NCBI RefSeq assembly: GCF_003148685.1
Contig: NZ_QGGR01000007.1
Span: 310,001 to 374,000 of the forward strand
Origin: Actinoplanes xinjiangensis
Lineage (GTDB): Bacteria; Actinomycetota; Actinomycetes; Mycobacteriales; Micromonosporaceae
Length of the DNA: 64,000 bases
Direction of reading: 5' to 3'
Both the position numbers and the translations under genes were made by a program. This document shows positions 57,910-64,000 of this stretch, piece by piece; within the stretch, counting starts at the first letter, position 1, and each line of letters begins with the position of its first letter. Under the pieces are notes generated by a model, which had not been told where the DNA came from, made no database searches, and was given only the letters and a program-made list of their open reading frames with translations.

Positions 57910-60117
57910 ATGCGGCTTCTCCGCGCACGAACACGTATCACCATCGCCTTCGCGGCGGTGCTCCTCGTCCTCGGAGCCCTGCTCCCACAGCTCATGTCAC
58001 AGGCGTCGGCCGCGGCCAAGACGCTCTACATCCCGTCGCGCTGGGTGCAGACCGGCGAGGTCCCCTGGTCGTCGAGCCGCAGCCGTGAGTCGGCGAACTT
58101 CGTCCTGCTGTGGGGCGAGAAGTCGGGCACCGACCCGGCGTCGGCCCCGTCGCCGTACAACTTCGACCCGAACAGCATCATCACCCAGCTCGAGAACCTG
58201 TACACGTTCTACGTCAGCACCATGAAGTTCACCCCGGAGACCGGGAAACTCGCCCAGCACAAGATCATCGTCATCGTCACGAACACCTGGAACCGCACCG
58301 AGCTCAACGCCTGGGCCACCGGCGGCTCGGTCGACGGGCAGGTCGGCATCATCAACATCGACCCCCGCGCGGCACAACCCGGATCCTGGGGCCTCGCCCA
58401 CGAACTCGGGCACGTGTTCCAGGCCTACACCACGATGAACCGGCCGGGTGCCGGGTTCATCGACGCGACCGCCGGCACCTTCTGGGAGACCAGCGCCGAA
58501 TTCATGGCGATGCAGGCCCTGCCGGCCACCGCCGCCGGTGATCTGACGCGGTGGCTGCGGTCGGAGAACCTGTACTACAGCTCCAGCCGGCACCACTACG
58601 GCAACTGGATGCTGGCGCAGTACATCAAGGACCGTGACGGGCTCCCCATGTTCAACCGGATGTGGAACGAGGCCGCCGGCAACGAGCATCCCCTCGAAAC
58701 CTACCGGCGGATCGCCGGGATCACGCAGGCGGAGCTCAACCGTCGTCTCGGCGAGTACGCGACACGGACCGTGACATACGACTTCGGCAACCGGTCCACG
58801 CTGATGCCGTTCATCACCAGCGTGTACGGCGCCGGGTTCCTCAACGCGTACAACGGCGGCAATGTCGAGGCGGTCGACGCGAGCCAGAGCCACTACCGGA
58901 TCAACACCAGGGTGGCGCCGTCCGACTACGGCTTCAACAAGATCAAGCTGGTGCCGTCGGCCGACGGCGCCATGGTCAAGGTGCGGTTGAAGGGGCATGC
59001 CGAGACCGGCGCCACCGGCTGGACGTTCGGGCTGGTCGCGGTTCGCAACGGCACCCCGCGCTACTCGCCGTTGACGTCCGGCACGGACGGGCAGATCGAC
59101 TTCCCGCTCCAGGCGGGCGAGAACGAGGTGTGGCTCGTCGTGACCGGCACGCCGAACGCGGTGCCGCACTACGGATTCCTGGACGGATACACCAAGGCAC
59201 GCCGCTACCCCTACGAGTTCCGGCTCTCCGGTGCCACCCCGTCCGGGTTCGAGCCCGGACATGTGAAGCCGGCCGCCGGCAACGGCGGGCGCTGGCACTC
59301 CAACGGTGGCGGCTGGGTCGCCGGCAACGCCAGTGTCGCGGCGTCCGCGTATGTCGGCCCGAAGGCCGCGGTGATGGGTGGAACGGTCACCGGCAACGCC
59401 CGGATCGAGGGCCTGGGCTGGGTCAACGGCGGCACCGTCGGCGGCAACGCGATCGTCCGGGACAACGCGCTCATCCAGAGCGGCGCGAACCTGTCCGGCA
59501 ACGTCGTGGTCGGCGGCGACGCGGAGGTCGCGTTCGCCTGCTCGTCCGGCACCTACCTGATGTTCAGCACCACCCGCGGCTGCGACGGCGGTGGCGGCGA
59601 GAGCGACGTCAACCCGGCGCACGGCACGTTCGGCAGCGCCGAACTCGCCATCGGTGGCGGCACCACGACCCCGCCGCCCGCCACCGGCAACCTCGCCCGC
59701 ACCGCGACCGCGTCGGCGTCCGTCACGTCGTCGTGGGAGAGTGTCGCCGCGGTCAACGACGGCATCGAACCGCCGTCGTCCAACGACTCCACCAACCCGC
59801 GGTGGGGCACCTGGCCCGACAGCGGCGAGCAGTGGGCGGCGCTGACCTGGGCGAACCCGGTCCGGGTCGGGCGCGTCCAGGTCTACCTCTTCGACGACGG
59901 CAACGGGGTACGGCTACCCGCCTCGTGGCGACTGCAATCCCGGTCCGGGACGGGCACCTGGGCCGACGTCCCCGGAGCCGGCGGGTATCCGGCGGCCGCG
60001 AACACCTACAACACGGTGACGTTCCCGGCCGTCGACACGAGCGCGCTCCGGGTCGTACTCCAATCGAACGGAACCAGCAGCGTCGGCCTCCTGGAGGTGA
60101 AGGCCTTCGCCTCCTGA
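57910..60117 (+). CDS. Secreted DUF6055-type protein with HELGH motif and discoidin module
   Basis: 735 residues. The signal peptide ends at ASA-AA. Residues 45-350 match the DUF6055 pattern: NFVLLWGEKSGTDPASAPSP, YTFYVSTMKF, and LAHELGHVFQAY with an HExxH zinc motif. A beta domain follows. Residues 460-570 are left-handed beta-helix-like repeats (ASVAASAYVGPKAAVMGG, ARIEGLGWVNGGTVGGNAIV). The C-terminal 145 residues form an F5/8-type discoidin module like those in the arabinoside enzymes. GGAGG precedes ATG 57910. Probably acts outside the cell on wall or plant-type polymers; proteolytic activity is possible but unproven. Confidence 0.8.
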   Translation: MRLLRARTRITIAFAAVLLVLGALLPQLMSQASAAAKTLYIPSRWVQTGEVPWSSSRSRESANFVLLWGEKSGTDPASAPSPYNFDPNSIITQLENLYTFYVSTMKFTPETGKLAQHKIIVIVTNTWNRTELNAWATGGSVDGQVGIINIDPRAAQPGSWGLAHELGHVFQAYTTMNRPGAGFIDATAGTFWETSAEFMAMQALPATAAGDLTRWLRSENLYYSSSRHHYGNWMLAQYIKDRDGLPMFNRMWNEAAGNEHPLETYRRIAGITQAELNRRLGEYATRTVTYDFGNRSTLMPFITSVYGAGFLNAYNGGNVEAVDASQSHYRINTRVAPSDYGFNKIKLVPSADGAMVKVRLKGHAETGATGWTFGLVAVRNGTPRYSPLTSGTDGQIDFPLQAGENEVWLVVTGTPNAVPHYGFLDGYTKARRYPYEFRLSGATPSGFEPGHVKPAAGNGGRWHSNGGGWVAGNASVAASAYVGPKAAVMGGTVTGNARIEGLGWVNGGTVGGNAIVRDNALIQSGANLSGNVVVGGDAEVAFACSSGTYLMFSTTRGCDGGGGESDVNPAHGTFGSAELAIGGGTTTPPPATGNLARTATASASVTSSWESVAAVNDGIEPPSSNDSTNPRWGTWPDSGEQWAALTWANPVRVGRVQVYLFDDGNGVRLPASWRLQSRSGTGTWADVPGAGGYPAAANTYNTVTFPAVDTSALRVVLQSNGTSSVGLLEVKAFAS

Positions 60118-60122
60118 GGGTC

Positions 60123-60153
60123 CCCGGGCCGCGGCCGTTCGCCGCGGCCCGGG
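60123..60153 (+). terminator. Terminator after the DUF6055 gene
   Basis: A perfect 13-bp stem (CCCGGGCCGCGGC with GCCGCGGCCCGGG) and 5-nt loop begin 5 bp after the stop codon. Confidence 0.75.
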
Positions 60154-60234
60154 ATCCGTCCCGGACCGCCGCCCGCCGCCCGCCGTCCGGGAAGGCTCAC
60201 GTCAGCCGAGCGCGTCGGCCGGCTCCAGGTAGGC

Positions 60235-61002
60235 ATGACCAGCGAGTCGGCGGAGCGGCAGGGCCTGGGGCCCTCACCCGGATCCCAGACACGAGGGGAG
60301 AGTCAACGGCGCCGTCCGGTGCGTTGGGACGGTATGCAACGAAACTCAGCGCGGGCCGTCGGCCTCGTGATCCTGACCTGTACCGCGGCCGCGACGATCA
60401 CCGCGCTCTACTCCACGCGGCTGATGGTGCGGCTCACCGGCGGATCGGCCTGGGACGCCACGGTGCCCGCCTTCTGGCCGTTGCTGGCCGTGATCATGAT
60501 CGCCGCCCTGGTTCTCGTGGCGCGCCCACGGCACGCGCGGGCGGCCGCGGTCGTGACCATGGTGTGTGCGGCCCAGCTGGTCGGCGGAGGGGTCGCGGCC
60601 TCCCGCGACTGGTTCCAGGTCGCCGACCTCGAGGTGCTGAAAATGGTGACGCCGTTGACCGTCCTGCTGGTGATCGCGATGACCGTGGTCTGTGGCGTCT
60701 CCCTCCTGCCGCTCTGGCGCACGGCCACCGGATGGCGGCCCCGGCATCCCGGCTGGCTCGTCGCCGGTGCACTGGTGGCGGCCGTCCCGCCGGCCCTGGC
60801 CGGTGCGATGGCCGGCTTCTCGGAGGTGGCCCTGCTCGGTCAGGTCGCGCTGACCTGGTCACTGCCGTGGGGTGCCGGCATCGCCGCCGGCGGCTGGCTC
60901 GGCAGGCCCCTGCGCCGGATCGCCGCGCTGACCGTGGCGGCCGCCCCGCTCCTCACGATCGCCGTACTCACCGTGCCGATCCTCCCCGGAGCGGGCGACT
61001 GA
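60235..61002 (+). CDS. Integral membrane protein, unknown function
   Basis: 255 residues with about seven hydrophobic segments (for example AVGLVILTCTAAATITALYS, FWPLLAVIMIAALVLVA, LTVLLVIAMTVVCGVSLLPL). ATG 60235 gives a charged 40-residue N-terminus; ATG 60334 would start right before helix 1 and is equally plausible. No family recognised. It stands between a strong terminator and a 23-bp repeat array. Confidence 0.7.
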   Translation: MTSESAERQGLGPSPGSQTRGESQRRRPVRWDGMQRNSARAVGLVILTCTAAATITALYSTRLMVRLTGGSAWDATVPAFWPLLAVIMIAALVLVARPRHARAAAVVTMVCAAQLVGGGVAASRDWFQVADLEVLKMVTPLTVLLVIAMTVVCGVSLLPLWRTATGWRPRHPGWLVAGALVAAVPPALAGAMAGFSEVALLGQVALTWSLPWGAGIAAGGWLGRPLRRIAALTVAAAPLLTIAVLTVPILPGAGD

Positions 61003-61049
61003 CGGGGTGTGGCCGACGGCGACACCAGGGGCGCCGGAGGGCGGCGGTG

Positions 61050-61141
61050 GATGTCCCCGGCATTACCCGGCTGACATCCCCGGCATTGCCCGGCGGATGT
61101 CGTCGGCATCACCCGGCCGACCTCGTCGGTTTCACCCGGCG
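61050..61141. repeat. Four 23-bp tandem repeats
   Basis: Units of the form GAYNTCSYCGGYRTYRCCCGG plus two variable bases start at 61050, 61073, 61096 and 61119, followed by a decayed fifth copy. Non-coding. Confidence 0.8.
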
Positions 61142-61235
61142 GATTAGTTCGCCGGGTCCGGATACCGACAGCGGGACATCGCCCCGGTGTGCGACCGGCC
61201 GGTGCCGTCCCGGGAACTGGGGCGTTTGTGACGGT

Positions 61236-61550
61236 ATGGAAACTGACTTCGCGCGGGAGCGGGTGGCCGACGCCGGCATGGTGTCACGGCGCTCCGGGTG
61301 GTGGATCGCCTGGCGGCGCGGTGGACCGGTCCGCCGTGTCTCGGCCGCGATCGTGGTGGCCGGTGCCCTCCTCATATCGGCTCTGCTGATCGCCCGGGGC
61401 CTGTCCCGGGTGGACGCCGTCGGCCGGGAGGCCATCGCGATCGGGGTCGTCGCCGGGATCTCGGCCTGGGCGGCCGTCGGGCACCTGATGTGGCGGTTCG
61501 AGCGCCGTCGGGAGCGACGATCACGCGGCGAGCATGCCGGCCCGCAGTAG
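61236..61550 (+). CDS. Small two-helix membrane protein
   Basis: 104 residues with two hydrophobic segments (VSAAIVVAGALLISALLIA and AIAIGVVAGISAWAAVGHLM) and a basic tail. ATG 61236 is the first start. The last 26 codons are encoded in the first copy of a 78-bp tandem repeat whose third copy encodes the end of the convergent monooxygenase. The present C-terminus is therefore probably acquired by duplication. Confidence 0.65.
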   Translation: METDFARERVADAGMVSRRSGWWIAWRRGGPVRRVSAAIVVAGALLISALLIARGLSRVDAVGREAIAIGVVAGISAWAAVGHLMWRFERRRERRSRGEHAGPQ

Positions 61551-61699
61551 GCCGTCGGGCACCTGATGTGGCGGTTCGAGCGCCGCCGGGAGCGACGATC
61601 ACGCGGCGAGCATGCCGGCCCGCAGTAGGCCGTCGCGTACCTGATGTGGCGGTTCGAGCGCCGCCGCGATTACGCGGCGAGCATGCTCGCCCGCAGTAG
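61473..61699. repeat. Three tandem copies of a 78-bp unit at two convergent gene ends
   Basis: Copies at 61473-61550, 61551-61628 (both 78 bp) and 61629-61699 (71 bp, short deletion). On the plus strand the unit ends the small membrane protein gene. On the minus strand it encodes the monooxygenase ending GLLRAxMLAA plus stop. Confidence 0.92.
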
Positions 61700-62704
61700 G
61701 CCGTCGCGTACCGGCAGGGCGTGCCGGACCCGGCTGAGGCGGCCCGCCGCCGCGGCCGCACGGGCCAGGCGCCGGGTCACCGGGCGGCGACGGCGGTCGT
61801 AGGCGGCCAGGCCCGAGGCGACCGTCGGCGACTCGCGCAGTGCCGTGGCCAGGGCGACCGCGTCGATGAGCGCCTCGCACGCGCCGCGGCCCAGATCGGG
61901 GGTCATCGCGTGGGCGGCGTCGCCGATCAGCGCGACTCTCCCGCTGACATAGGACGGTAGTGGGGGAGTGACGTACACGTCGTGGTGCAGGATGCCCGCC
62001 TCGGTGACCGCCTCCAGGACCGGTCGCACCGGCGCCGCCCAGCCGTCGAACATTCGCCGCAGGGCGCTGACCTCCGCGCCCGGATGGAAGCTGCCCGCGG
62101 GTGCGCCGGCCGACGCGAACCAGTTGGTCCGGCTGCCCTCCTGCGGGGTCACACCGAACTTGACGCCCCGGCCCCACACCTCGACGAATGTGCTCGTCTC
62201 CATGCCGTCGACCGTGCCGCGCCACGCCGTGCCGCCGGAGTGACGCGCCCGGTAGGCGGGCCCGAACAGCTGCTCGCGGGTGTGGCTGAACACGCCGTCG
62301 GCGGCGACGACCAGGTCGGCGGCGAGGCTCTCCGGGTGGTGGACCGGGTCGGCGAAGCGGAGGTCGGCGGTGGCGGCGGCCCGGTGCAGGATCGTGAGCA
62401 GGGCCGGGCGGGAGATCAGGTGGATCGGGTCGCCCGGCGGGGTGCGGATCGTGGCGATCCGGGAGCCGTCGGGGCGGCGCACCTCGCCGGACCGTCGTGG
62501 GCTGCCCGTCTCGCGTACCGCATGGCCGGCGGTGAGGGTGTCCAGTGCCCGCAGCGCCGCCGGCCACATGCCCAGCGCCGTGCCGGTGGCCGGCAGGGCC
62601 GCGTCCCGCTCGTGGACGGTGACCTGCCAGCCGTCGTTACCGAGCGCGATGGCGGCGGCGAGGCCGCCGATGCCGCCGCCGATGATCGCCGCGTGTCGTC
62701 GCAT
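61670..62704 (-). CDS. FAD-dependent monooxygenase
   Basis: 344 residues with the para-hydroxybenzoate-hydroxylase fold: FAD motif AAIIGGGIGGLAAAIAL, the DG motif VVAADGVFSHT and the GD motif VALIGDAAHAMTPDLGRGAC. It probably hydroxylates or epoxidises a small, often aromatic, substrate with NAD(P)H and oxygen. ATG 62704 is the start; it is divergent from a TetR regulator across a palindromic operator. The stop (61670) lies in the third copy of a 78-bp repeat. Confidence 0.9.
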   Translation of the reverse strand: MRRHAAIIGGGIGGLAAAIALGNDGWQVTVHERDAALPATGTALGMWPAALRALDTLTAGHAVRETGSPRRSGEVRRPDGSRIATIRTPPGDPIHLISRPALLTILHRAAATADLRFADPVHHPESLAADLVVAADGVFSHTREQLFGPAYRARHSGGTAWRGTVDGMETSTFVEVWGRGVKFGVTPQEGSRTNWFASAGAPAGSFHPGAEVSALRRMFDGWAAPVRPVLEAVTEAGILHHDVYVTPPLPSYVSGRVALIGDAAHAMTPDLGRGACEALIDAVALATALRESPTVASGLAAYDRRRRPVTRRLARAAAAAGRLSRVRHALPVRDGLLRASMLAA

Positions 62705-62714
62705 GCCGCCACCG

Positions 62715-62730
62715 TACAACATATGTTGTA
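62715..62730. promoter_or_regulatory. TetR-type operator TACAACATATGTTGTA
   Basis: A perfect 16-bp palindrome, AT-rich in a GC-rich context, lies between the monooxygenase and TetR genes. A half-site GGATGTTGTG follows at 62741. Very likely the binding site of the divergent regulator. Confidence 0.75.
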
Positions 62731-62769
62731 GGAAGACTACGGATGTTGTGAGCGGGGTAGGGTGATCGC

Positions 62770-63333
62770 GTGCCGTCCCGCCAAGAAGAACTGCTCGACG
62801 CCGCCATCGATGTCCTCGGCAGCCAGGGGGTGCGGGCGCTGACGCATCGGGCGGTCGACGCGGCCGCCGGGATGCCGTTCGGCTCCGCCGCCAACTACTT
62901 CAAGACGCGGGATGCGCTGATCAGTGCCGTCGTCGAACGGTTCGCCGAGCGCGACCGGACCGCCTGGCAGGCGATCGCCGGCTTCCTCCACCCGGCCGAT
63001 CCGGGGGAACTGGCCGCGGCGCTGACCGCCTACGTCCGGCGGGCGCTCGGTCCGGAACGGGCGGTGACCGTCGCCCGGTACGGGCTGTTCGTCGAGGCGG
63101 CCCTGCGGCCGGCCCTCCAGGAGCATCTCGCGGCGTCGGCGGCGGAGCTGCGCCGATGGGCGACGCAATGGCTGCGGGACATCGGTTCGACCGACCCGGA
63201 CGGCGACTGTACGGCCATCATGGACTACCTCGACGGCCTGCTCCTGCACCAGCTCGCGTTCCCCGGCCCGCCCGACAGCCTGGTGGCGGCCATGGACCGC
63301 ACCGTCCGCAGGCTCTGCACCACCGGCGGGTGA
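62770..63333 (+). CDS. TetR-family transcriptional regulator
   Basis: 187 residues. The N-terminal helix-turn-helix is typical (EELLDAAIDVLGSQGVRALT, HRAVDAAAGMPFGSAANYFK, TRDALISAVVERF). A helical ligand-binding domain follows. GTG 62770 is the start. Probably represses the divergent FAD monooxygenase gene and itself via the 62715-62730 palindrome, with the enzyme's substrate or product as inducer (inference). Confidence 0.9.
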   Translation: MPSRQEELLDAAIDVLGSQGVRALTHRAVDAAAGMPFGSAANYFKTRDALISAVVERFAERDRTAWQAIAGFLHPADPGELAAALTAYVRRALGPERAVTVARYGLFVEAALRPALQEHLAASAAELRRWATQWLRDIGSTDPDGDCTAIMDYLDGLLLHQLAFPGPPDSLVAAMDRTVRRLCTTGG

Positions 63334-63361
63334 TCCGGGCACCCGCCGGCTCCGGACCGGC

Positions 63362-63519
63362 CCCGGTCTCGCTACCGGTCCCGGCTGGCGACCGGTCCCG
63401 GTTGCGTGATCGGTCCCGGTTCGTGGCCGGTCCGGGTTCGTGATCGGTCCCGGTTCGTGATCGGTCCCAGGCTCGCGACCGGTCCCAGGCTCGCGACCGG
63501 TTCCGGTAGCGAGACCGGG
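63362..63519. repeat. 17-18-bp tandem repeats framed by a 17-bp inverted repeat
   Basis: Seven or so units of the type TTCGTGATCGGTCCCGG lie between perfect inverted arms CCCGGTCTCGCTACCGG (63362-63378) and CCGGTAGCGAGACCGGG (63503-63519). The element sits between two convergent genes and may terminate both. Confidence 0.8.
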
Positions 63520-63529
63520 CCCGTCTCGG

Positions 63530-64000
63530 CTACTGGGCGCCGGCCGCGGCGGTGAGGATCTCGGTGACGACCTGGTCGGCGGCGGCCGGTTTGCCGTGGG
63601 TGGCCGCGTTACGCGCCAGGGCGGCCCGCCGCGGCGGGTCGGCGAGCAGCGCGTTGAGGGTGTCGCGCAGGCGTTCCGGCGTGGCGTCGGCGCCGTCGAG
63701 CATGATCGCCGCGTCCTGCTGGGCCAGGTGGCGGGCGGTGATGCGCTGCTCGTCACCGGCCGCATGCGGGTACGGCACGAGGACGCACGCCTTGCCCAGG
63801 GCGGTGAGCTCGGCGACGGTGCCGGCGCCGCTGCGCGCGACCACGACGGCGGCCGCGGCCAGCAGGTCGGGCAGCTCGTCGTGGATGAAGTCGAGGACGT
63901 GGTAGCGGTGCGCCAGGTGGGCGGGCAGCCCGGCGGCGACCTGCTGCATCTCGGCGTGGCTGAGGCTGCCGCACTGGTGCACGATCTGGCAGTGCTGCAA
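63530..64000 (-). CDS. MurG-like glycosyltransferase, C-terminal part (runs off right edge)
   Basis: 156 residues visible, without the N-terminal domain. The GT28/MurG C-terminal pattern is clear: YHVLDFIHDELPDLLAAAAV, VARSGAGTVAELTALGKAC and LVPYPHAAGDEQ, which bind the UDP-sugar. Could be MurG itself (lipid II synthesis) or a related glycosyltransferase; a lone copy next to a TetR/monooxygenase pair rather than in the dcw cluster favours a paralogue. The true start lies outside the window. Confidence 0.8.
   Translation of the reverse strand: MQHCQIVHQCGSLSHAEMQQVAAGLPAHLAHRYHVLDFIHDELPDLLAAAAVVVARSGAGTVAELTALGKACVLVPYPHAAGDEQRITARHLAQQDAAIMLDGADATPERLRDTLNALLADPPRRAALARNAATHGKPAAADQVVTEILTAAAGAQ

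Noticed and set aside
63362..63519. Possible CRISPR array
   Set aside because: Units are 17-18 bp directly adjacent with no spacers and no cas genes nearby.

Overview
The window looks like chromosomal DNA from a high-GC filamentous actinomycete, most likely Micromonosporaceae (Actinoplanes-like). This is inferred from very high GC, frequent GTG starts, many ECF sigma factors, large secreted carbohydrate-active enzymes with discoidin-type modules, and the general gene content. No tRNA, rRNA, integrase, transposase or CRISPR array was seen, so nothing marks the window as a mobile element.

Layout. (1) 1-1857: a MerR regulator running off the left edge, a HEAT-repeat gene with a MerR-type operator upstream, and a six-helix membrane protein. 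(2) 2495-9647: a galactomannan-type locus. A ROK repressor carrying a repetitive insertion and a GH36 alpha-galactosidase are translationally coupled. They diverge from a GH2 beta-mannosidase that is followed by a LacI-type sensor with no DNA-binding domain. (3) 10791-17945: a tightly packed five-gene operon. It encodes a NYN/PIN RNase-zinc-FHA protein, a divergent GCS2-ligase-like protein, a 19-cysteine zinc protein, a vWA protein with a CDC48-N-like N-terminus, and a Ser/Thr kinase with a propeller-like tail. A DUF4041/T5orf172 GIY-YIG nuclease faces it 9 bp away. I do not recognise this combination as a named system, and it is the best candidate here for an undescribed phospho-signalling or conflict system. 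(4) 19733-26890: small secreted protein, phosphotransferase, SigE-type sigma factor with a membrane propeller partner, hydrolase, DUF4097/MarR divergent pair, 2H phosphoesterase and secreted metalloprotease.

(5) 27024-44760: a long beta-arabinooligosaccharide locus. It holds a CUT1 ABC transporter (SBP and two permeases), cytoplasmic GH127, Tat-exported GH127 with a LamG insertion, a 1.8 kb-residue multimodular glycosidase, a GH43 enzyme, and a WxL-like/DUF916 surface pair. Extracellular enzymes would trim an arabinose polymer, the ABC importer would take up products, and GH127 would finish them inside. (6) 44783-50132: small membrane protein, a C-terminally short CoaD-like protein, about 1 kb of intergenic repeats, and a second CUT1 ABC operon whose promoter and operator closely match those of locus 5.

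(7) 50132-60117: a nucleotidyltransferase-methyltransferase fusion, an ankyrin protein, a YCII/ECF42 pair, a one-piece ECF sigma/zinc anti-sigma/membrane/sensor protein divergent from a lipoprotein paralogous to its sensor, and a secreted DUF6055 protein. (8) 60235-64000: two small membrane proteins, an FAD monooxygenase and its divergent TetR regulator around a perfect 16-bp palindrome, several tandem repeats, and the C-terminal part of a MurG-like glycosyltransferase running off the right edge.
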